From IMG/VR virus record IMGVR_UViG_3300043449_001598, positions 1 to 33,719 of that record: a DNA stretch of 33,719 nucleotides; one strand, given 5' to 3'. The translations under genes and the position numbers were made by a program. Under the pieces are notes generated by a model. The model made no database searches. It had not been told where the DNA came from and was given only the letters and a program-made list of their open reading frames with translations. This DNA comes from a virus. Position 1 is the first letter of the stretch; every line of letters starts with the position of its first letter. Shown in pieces: positions 22,670-28,942 of the stretch.

Positions 22670-22953
22670 CGGCTTCCCTTGCATGCCGCACCGTTCTTGC
22701 GGCGCTTGGCCACCTCCTTGGCACGCTGGGTTGGCGTCAGGCTGGCCCACCAGGTCTTGGCTGACCGCACAGCCTTCGGGTTGGGGCCAAAGCGCGACAG
22801 GTCTTCCGTGATGGGTGGCCGATAGGCTGGCCCGGATGGCAGCCGCTCCGGCTCCGGCTTGTGAGCGCCGTGGTAATCGTGGTCGAAGGTGAACACGTTG
22901 CGCCGCTGCACCTTGATGCCCAACCGCTCCTTCAGTTGGTCGTATTTGGTCAT
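22666..22953 (-). CDS. Small basic early protein, unknown
   Basis: The 95-residue protein starts MTKYDQLKERLGIKVQRRN at 22953, 4 bases after the previous stop. The C-terminal part is basic (KEVAKRRKNGAACKGSR), with a WWASLTPTQRAKE segment that resembles the conserved 'W-x-x-[LM]-[ST]-P-E-[EQ]-R-x-x-x' helix found in small phage and host proteins. It may contact DNA or RNA. Function unknown. Confidence 0.6.
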   Translation of the reverse strand: MTKYDQLKERLGIKVQRRNVFTFDHDYHGAHKPEPERLPSGPAYRPPITEDLSRFGPNPKAVRSAKTWWASLTPTQRAKEVAKRRKNGAACKGSR

Positions 22954-22957
22954 GGGA

Positions 22958-23305
22958 TTAGCCCACCAGTTGATGCGCCCGCCGCCGGATGGCGTTGGCC
23001 CGGCCGGCCATCTTCTTGGCTTGGCTGTCAAACCACGCCACGCAATGGCGCACCTCCTCAGCCGTGGCAGTCTCGATGTGGCGATAGCCCATCTGGCCGG
23101 AGATGACATCCGGGCTGGCCGCCTCCGCCATGGCGCGAATGGTGCGCCGGCTCTGCTCGTTGGCCGGCATGGCCAAGGTCTCCGCCAGCTGTGCCGCGGT
23201 AACCCAGCAGCCCAGGTTGAACAGCAGCCGGGTAAATGCCTCCACCTGCCATGTGTGGATTTCGGGCTGCTTCTTGGTCAGCGTCAGTTCAAGTTGCGCA
23301 ATCAT
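22958..23305 (-). CDS. Winged-helix-like phage protein
   Basis: The 115-residue protein has a pattern LLFNLGCWVTAAQLAETLAMPANEQSRRTIRAMAEAA followed by a beta-hairpin-like ISGQMGYRHIETATAEEVRHCVAWF. This suggests a winged helix of the type found in phage regulators and replication accessory proteins. The C-terminus is basic (KKMAGRANAIRRRAHQL). It may bind DNA in the replication region. Specific role unknown. Confidence 0.6.
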   Translation of the reverse strand: MIAQLELTLTKKQPEIHTWQVEAFTRLLFNLGCWVTAAQLAETLAMPANEQSRRTIRAMAEAASPDVISGQMGYRHIETATAEEVRHCVAWFDSQAKKMAGRANAIRRRAHQLVG

Positions 23306-23307
23306 GG

Positions 23308-23556
23308 TCAGTCTCCAGTGTAGGTGGCACCAAAGGCGCCGCGGCTGTTGGTGCGGTTAGGGTTCATGCCCTCCAGCTCAGCCTTGACCCGGTCACTGAG
23401 CCGGTCGCGGGCCTCGTTCTTGATGACCAGCAGCCGGTTGCGGATGGCGTTCAGCTCCGCCATGCGCTCGTCCTTCACGTAGCGCAGGCAGGCTCCAAGG
23501 TTGACCGCGCTGTGGTTGAGCAGGGACGTAAAATGCTCGTATTCGTGGCGTTGCAT
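23308..23556 (-). CDS. Small early protein, unknown
   Basis: The 82-residue protein starts MQRHEYEHFTSLLNHSAVNLG. It has a helical, charged middle (DERMAELNAIRNRLLVIKNEARDRLSDRVKAEL), probably a coiled coil, and a disordered Asn/Gly-rich end. It sits 4 bases after the secreted protein gene. No domain is recognised. Confidence 0.6.
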   Translation of the reverse strand: MQRHEYEHFTSLLNHSAVNLGACLRYVKDERMAELNAIRNRLLVIKNEARDRLSDRVKAELEGMNPNRTNSRGAFGATYTGD

Positions 23557-23560
23557 GGCG

Positions 23561-23932
23561 TCACCTCACAGGCCGCAGGTTGCCAATGCCCAGCACCACC
23601 CAGGACGGCTTGACGTCGCAGTCGGCGTGCTTCTTCTCCAGTGCCGCCACCGGAAACCCCGGCGTGGTGTCCACCAGCTGCCACTGGATGGGCCGCGTGG
23701 ACGCCAGCGGGAACCAGATGCGCGCGGCGGTGTTGCTCGTGGGTCGCAGGATGGCCCACTGGCGCCACGGCTTGGTGCCGTCGGCCACCAGCAGTCGGTA
23801 GCTGTGCCCGGCCTCAACGCGGACGTCGGCCACGTCAATGGTCGGGCAGTCCCGGTCGCACTTCTTCTTGTCTCCGGCCGAACTGGTCAGGGCCAGCAGG
23901 GCGATGGTCAATGTCGTCAGTGTTTTCTTCAT
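23561..23932 (-). CDS. Small secreted protein in the early operon
   Basis: The 123-residue protein has a clear signal peptide (MKKTLTTLTIALLALTSSAG) followed by a Lys/Cys-rich start of the mature region (DKKKCDRDC). The later part is a beta-rich domain (RVEAGHSYRLLVADG ... WQLVDTTPGFPVAAL). Four cysteine-type positions could form disulphides. It overlaps the 76-residue gene by ATGA. Export from an early operon suggests a role at the cell surface, for example superinfection exclusion or host conversion (inference). Confidence 0.7.
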   Translation of the reverse strand: MKKTLTTLTIALLALTSSAGDKKKCDRDCPTIDVADVRVEAGHSYRLLVADGTKPWRQWAILRPTSNTAARIWFPLASTRPIQWQLVDTTPGFPVAALEKKHADCDVKPSWVVLGIGNLRPVR

Positions 23933-24159
23933 TGGATTGGTTGATGCTTGGTCAGTCGTTGAGCGGTGCGTATTTGTTGGGTCTCGTCCATCATGGCCCA
24001 GCTGTTGCGAGCGATGCGGGCGAGGATGCCCTGCATGGCCACCACATCAGCCATGAGGCCGGGACTTCTTGCCGGCTTGCACGCTTGCTGGAGCGCGAAC
24101 AGCGCGTCCTGCGCTTCGGCCAGCCTTGCTGCCACGTTGGTGTAATGGTTTGGGGACAT
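23929..24159 (-). CDS. Small helical protein, unknown
   Basis: The ATG at 24159 follows the helicase-methyltransferase stop by 8 bases. The 76-residue protein is helical (NVAARLAEAQDALFALQQACK ... MADVVAMQGILARIARNSWAMM), with heptad-like spacing. It overlaps the secreted protein gene by ATGA. Unknown function. Confidence 0.6.
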   Translation of the reverse strand: MSPNHYTNVAARLAEAQDALFALQQACKPARSPGLMADVVAMQGILARIARNSWAMMDETQQIRTAQRLTKHQPIQ

Positions 24160-24167
24160 TGGGTTGG

Positions 24168-26411
24168 TCAGGAGTTGGATTCTGCAAAGGTGAACAGGTC
24201 GCCGCGGGCGGCCTCGGCTTCCGCCATTCGCAGGTTGGCCACGGCTTGTTTCCAATAGCTGGGTTTAAGTTCCACGCCGAAGAACCGGCGCCCAGTCAAC
24301 AACGCCACGTAGCCCTCGGATCCGATGCCCGCGAATGGGGACAGCACCACATCTCCCGGATTGCTCCAGAGCTCCATGGCGCGCTCGATCACGTCCAGCT
24401 GCAGCGGGCAGATGTGCCGCTCATCCTTCTCGTCGCGGGCGCTGTCCTTTTGCAGGGTGCGGCTGGCGTTGATGTCCATCCAGACCGGGCTGGCGTAGCG
24501 TTGCCACAGGTCGATCGACAGCCGACCTTCGCTGACAAACGAGTTGTCACCAATCCAGCGGTCCAGTTCGCCCTCCACCGGCTGCGGGTTCTCGCCCGGC
24601 TTGCGCATGGTCACGAGATAGTCCGGCACTCCCTGGCGGCTCATGCAGGAGTCCTTGACGACCTGCTTGTGAAGCAGCCCCAGCGCCTTGGTCCGCTGCA
24701 TGGCGGTCACCGGGTCTTTCCAGATGCAGACCTCGGAATGGAAGATGAACCCGGCATCACGAAATACGCGGATCAGGTCTCCGCGGAAGTCGTGCAGCCC
24801 GATGTAGCCGTGATGGCTCTTGCTGGTGGGCAGGTTCATGCAGTGGAAGCTCACCAGCCGGCCGGCCTTGGTAACCCGGTAAAGCTCGCGCACCAGAAAT
24901 CGGAAGTGCTGCTCGAACTGCTCATAGTCCTTGCAGTTGCCCATATCCCGGTTGCTGGCCGAGTAGGTGTAGAGGCTGGCAAAGGGTGGACTGAAGATGC
25001 TGTAGCCAATGGACTCGTCGTCCAGCTTGGCGACGGTCTCGACGCAATCACCCAGCGCCATCGTCCAATTCTCCCCGCGGGCCACGTCATTGACGTAGGC
25101 ATCCTCCATACGTTGAACGCCTTTGATGTTCTGTTCGTTGATTGAGTGCATGTGTTTCACCATTTCATCTGCCATGCGCGCGGCATCGGCTTCCTTGCGT
25201 TTGATGTTGCTCACCACCGCGCCCTCGGCGGAGCTCGTGATGATGTAAACTCTGACCTCCTGCTTCTGGCCGAACCGCCAGCAGCGGCGAACAGCTTGAT
25301 AATATTGCTCCCAGCTATCGCTCAGCCCCACGAACGCCACGTTGCGGCAGTGCTGCCAATTCATGCCGAACCCGGCAATGGACGGCTTGGTGACCAGGAC
25401 ACGAATGGCGCCATCGCTGAACGCCTGCAGCTGCTCGGCTTTCTCGTCAGGTGTGTCGCTGCCCTTTACCTGCACGGCTCCGGCAATGGCGTCCTCGATG
25501 GCGTCTGCCTCAGAGTTGAGGTTGCACCAGATAATCCACGGCTCGTCGCTGGCGTTGACCAGCTCCGCGCACTTGGTCACGCGGGCCTCTACGCTTTCCC
25601 GGCGCGCCCCGATGCGCTCCTGCAGTGTCTGAGCCTCCATGGCGAACAGGAAATTGCCCTTGGCCTCGTGTTCCACCGTCACGTCCTGAATGCGCATGGG
25701 TGGGAGGACGAATCCGCCGTCATCGTAGCCCAGGTCGCTGGGCTTACGGATCATGACCGCCCAGCTGCACACCCAGCGCCAGAAGTCCTGCTCAGCGTGG
25801 CCCTTCAACCGCCATTTGCTGGTGTCCCCGCCGTCGTGGACAAAGAACATGGACAGCATCTCGGTCCGGGTCATGGCGCCCACAAACTCGGCATGGTTGC
25901 CCAGCTCCATGTGGTCGTTGGGAGCCGGCGTGGCGGTGCAGGCCAACCGGTAGGGCGTTTTGGCAAACCGGCTGATGAGCAGGTTGCGGAACTTGCCATC
26001 GAAATGCTTGATGATGCTGCTCTCGTCGAGCACCACGCCGGCGAATTTGGCCGGGTCAAACTCCTCGACCATCTCGTAGTTCGTGATGGTGATGGTGCCA
26101 GGCGTTACTTGTTTTTGGCTCCGGCAGTAACGGACCTCGATGCCCAGCTTCTTCCCTTCAGCCTTGGTTTGCTTGGCCACAGCCAGCGGCGCCAGGATGA
26201 GCACGTCGCCGGGGATTTGTTCCGCCCAGGATAGCTGCATGAAGGTCTTGCCCATTCCGCAGTCGGCAAAGATACAGGCCCGGCCGCGGCGGAGTGCCCA
26301 CTTCACAATGTCCCGCTGGAACGGGAACAGCTTGCTATGCGGCTCCCTTGGTTCCAGCCCTGCGGGCGGGACCATGGCCAGTTTTGATTTTAGAAACGTT
26401 TGGTAGTGCAT
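24168..26411 (-). CDS. Helicase-DNA methyltransferase fusion protein
   Basis: AGGAG lies 7 bases before the ATG at 26411. The 747-residue protein has two modules. Residues ~30-400 are an SF2 (SNF2/type I restriction-like) helicase: DCGMGKT (50-56), DESS (129-132), TAT (159-161), and a C-terminal motif VI-like QAVRRCWRFGQ (372-382). Residues ~450-740 are a beta-class amino-methyltransferase: catalytic SPPF (474-477), then a target region, then the SAM-binding SPFAGIGSEG (691-700). Putting SPPF before the SAM site is the beta order. It could methylate phage DNA during translocation, protecting it from restriction, as proposed for DarB-like proteins. No restriction nuclease domain is seen. Confidence 0.85.
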   Translation of the reverse strand: MHYQTFLKSKLAMVPPAGLEPREPHSKLFPFQRDIVKWALRRGRACIFADCGMGKTFMQLSWAEQIPGDVLILAPLAVAKQTKAEGKKLGIEVRYCRSQKQVTPGTITITNYEMVEEFDPAKFAGVVLDESSIIKHFDGKFRNLLISRFAKTPYRLACTATPAPNDHMELGNHAEFVGAMTRTEMLSMFFVHDGGDTSKWRLKGHAEQDFWRWVCSWAVMIRKPSDLGYDDGGFVLPPMRIQDVTVEHEAKGNFLFAMEAQTLQERIGARRESVEARVTKCAELVNASDEPWIIWCNLNSEADAIEDAIAGAVQVKGSDTPDEKAEQLQAFSDGAIRVLVTKPSIAGFGMNWQHCRNVAFVGLSDSWEQYYQAVRRCWRFGQKQEVRVYIITSSAEGAVVSNIKRKEADAARMADEMVKHMHSINEQNIKGVQRMEDAYVNDVARGENWTMALGDCVETVAKLDDESIGYSIFSPPFASLYTYSASNRDMGNCKDYEQFEQHFRFLVRELYRVTKAGRLVSFHCMNLPTSKSHHGYIGLHDFRGDLIRVFRDAGFIFHSEVCIWKDPVTAMQRTKALGLLHKQVVKDSCMSRQGVPDYLVTMRKPGENPQPVEGELDRWIGDNSFVSEGRLSIDLWQRYASPVWMDINASRTLQKDSARDEKDERHICPLQLDVIERAMELWSNPGDVVLSPFAGIGSEGYVALLTGRRFFGVELKPSYWKQAVANLRMAEAEAARGDLFTFAESNS

Positions 26412-26614
26412 TTGTTTCTCCTGCTGCCGCCCTAAGCCACCCGTTGTTTCGGAACCCACGATTCCACGGGTGGCCCAGTGGGCGCTTGCGCTTTTTGCTT
26501 AGGATGTCGGGCATGAAAGGATTGCCTGCACACCACCCACACGGGCTGTGTCACCGTCTGAATTGGACAGGATGAACTGTTCCACGGCGCGGCTGTAGCC
26601 GGGCAGGCAAAGGG
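26412..26614. other. Gap upstream of helicase-methyltransferase with inverted repeat
   Basis: These 203 bases contain no convincing gene. A 9-bp inverted repeat GCCACCCGT / ACGGGTGGC (26436-26444 and 26466-26474) lies shortly before the helicase-methyltransferase start, with a smaller GGAA/TTCC complement inside its 21-base loop. A leader or regulatory hairpin is likely. A frame starting at 26514 overlaps the helicase start and has no ribosome site. Confidence 0.4.
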
Positions 26615-26794
26615 TTATTCCGTGGTGACCAAATGCACCTGGCGACGGCCGGCATGCGGCAGCACACGCACGGCATTGGTGACTTCCAGCAGATGATTTT
26701 CCGGGTAGCTGGTGATTTCTAGAGGCAGCACCACCTTGACCTCGACAAGCGGGTCCTGGGTGCGCAACAGGTCGATGAGTTCGGCGACAGTCAT
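26615..26794 (-). CDS. Small early protein (59 residues), unknown
   Basis: The strong AAGGAG 6 bases upstream of the ATG at 26794 and the tight 11-base spacing after the SSB-like gene support it. The 59-residue product starts MTVAELIDLLRTQDPLVEVKVVLPLEI and forms a likely alpha/beta fold: a helix, then three strands (LLEVTNAVRVLPH, RQVHLVTTE). No family is recognised. Confidence 0.7.
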   Translation of the reverse strand: MTVAELIDLLRTQDPLVEVKVVLPLEITSYPENHLLEVTNAVRVLPHAGRRQVHLVTTE

Positions 26795-26805
26795 GGTGGC
26801 TCCTT

Positions 26806-27405
26806 TCAGAAAGGGACGTCGTCCTCGGGCGGTTCAGGGATGACCTGCTTGGCGGCAGGCTTAACCGGGGCCGGCTTGGGCGCCGGTGCTGGCGCAGGAG
26901 ATGGCACCGCCACAGCGGTCATTGGCCGGGCTTGCGCATCCTGCTCAGCCCACTTGGCAATGCGCTCGCGCGCAGCCTGCGGGTCATAGTCACCACTTGG
27001 GCTCAGCTTCTTGGTCGGCTTGCTGACCGCGTCAATCTGCGCGTAGGTCCGGCCGTCGTCGCGGGTCACGTGGCTAACCACGAGCGTGCAGCACGCGCCG
27101 ACCAGCTTGGAGAGGTCGATGCTTTCACCGGGCGCAACCGGCTTGCCACGCCACTTGCCAAGAAACTCCGCCAGCCGGCTCTTGGGATGAACAGAGGCGG
27201 TAAACCGCTTGGCGATGGTAGCCGCGCGGCCATCAGCCAGGCGTTCCTCGCTTTCAAACACCAGCCGCAGCATGGGCACCATCCGCTCCTGCCCTTGCCA
27301 GACCTGCTTCTGCGGTCCGAGGTCAATCAAGTCCACGCACACGGCCGGGTGGATTCCCTCCGGGTGGGGCACGTAAGCCGTGCCGCTTTTAGCTTGCAGT
27401 ATCAT
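26806..27405 (-). CDS. Single-stranded DNA-binding-like protein
   Basis: GAGGAA precedes the ATG at 27405. The 199-residue protein has an N-terminal OB-like part (YVPHPEGIHPAVCVDLIDLG ... MLRLVFESEE, then SRLAEFLGKWRGKP and LVGACCTLVVSHV.RDDGRTYAQIDAV). A Pro/Ala/Lys-rich linker leads to an acidic C-terminus PEPPEDDVPF, the classic SSB tail ending in Phe. It should coat single strands at the phage fork and recruit partners through the tail. It overlaps the nuclease gene by 17 bases. Confidence 0.75.
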   Translation of the reverse strand: MILQAKSGTAYVPHPEGIHPAVCVDLIDLGPQKQVWQGQERMVPMLRLVFESEERLADGRAATIAKRFTASVHPKSRLAEFLGKWRGKPVAPGESIDLSKLVGACCTLVVSHVTRDDGRTYAQIDAVSKPTKKLSPSGDYDPQAARERIAKWAEQDAQARPMTAVAVPSPAPAPAPKPAPVKPAAKQVIPEPPEDDVPF

Positions 27406-27754
27406 TGCGTTCCTCTTGTTGGTTGTTGCTTCCTTCTGGCGGCAGTGCACCGCGCAGAAACTTGAAAAACGTGCTGGCATCCATGGTCACAAGCCACTCG
27501 CAGTGGTTGCGTTTGTGCGCCACCACCGGCGTCTTGGCCTGCCCGTCCCGCCGGGCCTGCGCCATGGCGTCCTCGATGTTCAGCCGCTCCACGCACTTGA
27601 CCTCGAAGTGGCACCAATCAAGTGCCTCGCACACCACATCCGGCGAGTCCGTCCCGCCGGCAAACTGCTGGCCACGCCGTGCGTCCCAGCCGTTTTCGCG
27701 GAGCTGGTCGCGCCACATGCGTTCCCCGCGGGCTCCCTTCTGGCGGCTGTTCAT
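27389..27754 (-). CDS. PD-(D/E)XK nuclease, probable Holliday-junction-type resolvase
   Basis: The 121-residue protein opens with the typical 'S-R-Q-K-G-A-R-G-E-R' helix. It continues with GGTDSPDVVCE and then CHFEVKCVERLNI, the conserved Asp and the E-x-K pair of the PD-(D/E)XK fold. Small phage proteins of this type resolve recombination junctions or trim DNA. It lies among replication genes, consistent with recombination-dependent processing before packaging. The start overlaps the small membrane peptide gene by ATGA. Confidence 0.7.
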   Translation of the reverse strand: MNSRQKGARGERMWRDQLRENGWDARRGQQFAGGTDSPDVVCEALDWCHFEVKCVERLNIEDAMAQARRDGQAKTPVVAHKRNHCEWLVTMDASTFFKFLRGALPPEGSNNQQEERNDTAS

Positions 27755-27837
27755 CGGCCAGCCCTCGTGTTGAGGATGAGCACGCCAATGGTGACCATGG
27801 CGCCCAGGGCAAAGGCGGTGAAGTGGTCAACGGTCAC
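27751..27837 (-). CDS. Tiny membrane peptide (28 residues)
   Basis: A GTG at 27837 with a very strong AAAGGAGG site 6 bases upstream starts a 28-residue peptide. It is largely one hydrophobic segment (FTAFALGAMVTIGVLIL) with a short basic tail. Its stop overlaps the nuclease start (ATGA), which supports translation. It is probably a membrane-inserted early peptide of unknown function. It overlaps the upstream gene by 11 bases. Confidence 0.6.
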   Translation of the reverse strand: MTVDHFTAFALGAMVTIGVLILNTRAGR

Positions 27838-28018
27838 GTTTGGCCTCCTTTAGCCTTTTAGCCATTTCCACGTATTGCTTCCAGTCATAGCTATACTTGT
27901 CCTCGATGCGCATTCGGGCGGCCGGCTCGGAAAGCAGCCATGCTCCGGCTACGCCTTTGATAAAGCTGCCGCCGTATTTCAGCATTGCATTCACCACCTC
28001 GTGTTTAGTGACGTTCAT
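27827..28018 (-). CDS. Small early protein, tandem copy A
   Basis: I chose the start MNVTKHEVVNAML at 28018 because its neighbour (28252) starts with the same residues. The 63-residue protein is the closer-to-downstream copy of a tandem pair. They share MNVTKHEVVNAMLK.GG.FI and then diverge. The middle has a short hydrophobic segment (IKGVAGAWLL) and the end is charged (EMAKRLKEAKRDR). Unknown function. Confidence 0.6.
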   Translation of the reverse strand: MNVTKHEVVNAMLKYGGSFIKGVAGAWLLSEPAARMRIEDKYSYDWKQYVEMAKRLKEAKRDR

Positions 28019-28039
28019 TGGATAAATGCTTTGCAATCC

Positions 28040-28252
28040 TTATCGGTCCTGCCGAATCCCGTAGTCATGACGCACCTCCTGCTTGCAGCGGTGGGCTAAA
28101 ACCATGTAGCTGCTCCACTCGTCGCTCCAAGTTGTCTCAATACGGCTGCGGTTGCTTGCGTCCGCTTTAAGCCAGGCCACAGCTAGGCAGTAGATAAAAT
28201 CACCGCCGTCTTTCAGCATTGCGTTCACGACCTCGTGCTTGGTGACATTCAT
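28040..28252 (-). CDS. Small early protein, tandem copy B
   Basis: The 70-residue protein is a paralogue of the adjacent gene (identical first 14 residues, then partial similarity). It starts within the ATGA of the tiny 25-residue gene. The middle includes YCLAVAWLKAD and the end is charged. The pair arose by duplication. Unknown function. Confidence 0.6.
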   Translation of the reverse strand: MNVTKHEVVNAMLKDGGDFIYCLAVAWLKADASNRSRIETTWSDEWSSYMVLAHRCKQEVRHDYGIRQDR

Positions 28253-28326
28253 TCAGCCAGGGCGTTGAGCAGGTGGACCAATGCGGCGCCGACAAACAGG
28301 GCGGTGATGAGGAGTGGGATGGTCAT
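28249..28326 (-). CDS. Tiny membrane peptide (25 residues)
   Basis: The frame MTIPLLITALFVGAALVHLLNALAE is almost wholly hydrophobic. It starts 2 bases after the ribbon-helix-helix stop and ends overlapping the start of the next gene by ATGA, both signs of a real operon gene. No clear Shine-Dalgarno is seen, but re-initiation from the upstream stop is possible. Likely a single-pass membrane peptide. Confidence 0.5.
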   Translation of the reverse strand: MTIPLLITALFVGAALVHLLNALAE

Positions 28327-28328
28327 AG

Positions 28329-28502
28329 CTAGATGAGGTTGAAGAACCGGGAGAGGGCCATCTCGACCAGCGCGGTCTGCGTCCTGCGTTGCTTCACGGA
28401 CTCCTTTTTGAGGATGCCATCCAGCTTGGGATGCAGCTTGAAGTTGCGGTGAACTTTGCGGTGTTTAGCGGCGGGCTGCGCCGTCCGTTGCGTGCGATGC
28501 AT
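28329..28502 (-). CDS. Ribbon-helix-helix regulator (first gene of early operon)
   Basis: The 57-residue protein has the Arc/CopG pattern: a strand (HRNFKLHP) followed by two helices (KLDGILKKESVKQRRTQTALVEMALSRFFNLI). It is the first gene of the leftward operon. The ATG lies 6 bases past a 14-bp palindrome (28509-28522) and a TATATA box (28512-28517), so its mRNA may be leaderless. It probably binds the palindromes between itself and the divergent gene at 28600 and so controls early transcription (inference). Confidence 0.65.
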   Translation of the reverse strand: MHRTQRTAQPAAKHRKVHRNFKLHPKLDGILKKESVKQRRTQTALVEMALSRFFNLI

Positions 28503-28599
28503 GTTTCGGTTGTATATACAACAGTAACACGCCGCAACAAAAAAATAGTTACGCGAACCCTTGCGTAACTACGAACCCGCGTTTAGCTTCGTGTTGGCA
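28503..28599. promoter_or_regulatory. Divergent control region with two palindromes
   Basis: This 97-bp gap separates two divergent ribbon-helix-helix genes. A perfect 14-bp palindrome GTTGTATATACAAC lies at 28509-28522, overlapping the minus-strand -10 (TATATA). A second inverted repeat has arms GTTACGC/GCGTAAC at 28548-28554 and 28563-28569. These are strong candidates for operators of the two regulators. Confidence 0.6.
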
Positions 28600-28800
28600 A
28601 TGAAAACCAAGCCTCGAAAAATACTGCGGGCCTACCGCCTGGACGCTGATGTGTTCCGGGAATTGGTGCGCAGAAGCGACCTGCTTGGCATCCCCCAGAC
28701 CCGGCTAATTGAGGACGCACTGCGGCTTCATTTTTCGGGCGGGCTGAACAAATTGCTGTCTGACAAGATGGCAACCTTGAAAGGGCCGAAAGCAGCGTGA
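28600..28800 (+). CDS. Ribbon-helix-helix protein (divergent partner)
   Basis: The 66-residue protein opens MKTKPRKILRAYRLDADVFRELVRRSDLLGIPQTRLIEDALRLHF: a short basic strand (ILRAYRL) and two helices, the MetJ/Arc/CopG arrangement. It is the only plus-strand gene before the integrase and lies divergent to the minus-strand RHH gene. A role in the lysis-lysogeny choice or in integrase control is plausible. No Cro/CI-type HTH repressor exists elsewhere in the window. Confidence 0.65.
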   Translation: MKTKPRKILRAYRLDADVFRELVRRSDLLGIPQTRLIEDALRLHFSGGLNKLLSDKMATLKGPKAA

Positions 28801-28835
28801 ACATCGAGCCCCTGGCCTCCACCCAAAACAATGCC

Positions 28836-28865
28836 TTGACGGACGCGTAAACCTTTGGGCACGAT
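28836..28865 (+). promoter_or_regulatory. Possible promoter upstream of tRNA fragment
   Basis: TTGACG (28836-28841) is a good -35 element. The best -10 at 18-base spacing, CACGAT (28860-28865), is weak. A start near 28872 would lie about 12 bases before the tRNA-like sequence. In a prophage this site could drive the rebuilt tRNA gene. Low confidence. Confidence 0.3.
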
Positions 28866-28884
28866 GCCCATCCCAACTTCGGAT

Positions 28885-28924
28885 GGGGTCGTAGCTCAGT
28901 TGGTAGAGCACCACAATGGCATTG
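28885..28924 (+). other. attP core: 5' half of a tRNA-Ala(GGC) gene
   Basis: GGGGTCG (acceptor), TA, GCTC-AGTTGGTA-GAGC (D arm), A, CCACA (anticodon stem), and the loop with anticodon GGC at 28918-28920 follow exact tRNA numbering up to position 40. After that the sequence leaves the tRNA pattern: no T arm, no TTC loop. It is therefore not a working tRNA but the phage copy of a host tRNA-Ala gene's 5' half, directly before the integrase. Confidence 0.8.
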
Positions 28925-28942
28925 GGCGTAGGAAACCCAATG
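28920..28942 (+). repeat. Inverted repeat covering integrase start codon
   Basis: Arms CATTGGG (28920-28926) and CCCAATG (28936-28942) flank a 9-base loop. The integrase ribosome site (AGGA, 28930-28933) lies in the loop and its ATG forms the last three bases of the right arm. It may be the integrase core-binding pair at the crossover, or a hairpin that limits integrase translation, or both. Confidence 0.5.

Noticed and set aside
24069-26234. Plus-strand frames opposite the helicase-methyltransferase
   Set aside because: They mirror the real minus-strand gene, which carries clear enzymatic motifs, and show no protein-like features.
26333-26514. Sixty-residue basic frame starting at 26514
   Set aside because: It has no ribosome site and runs into the helicase-methyltransferase start. 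The helicase start has a strong AGGAG.
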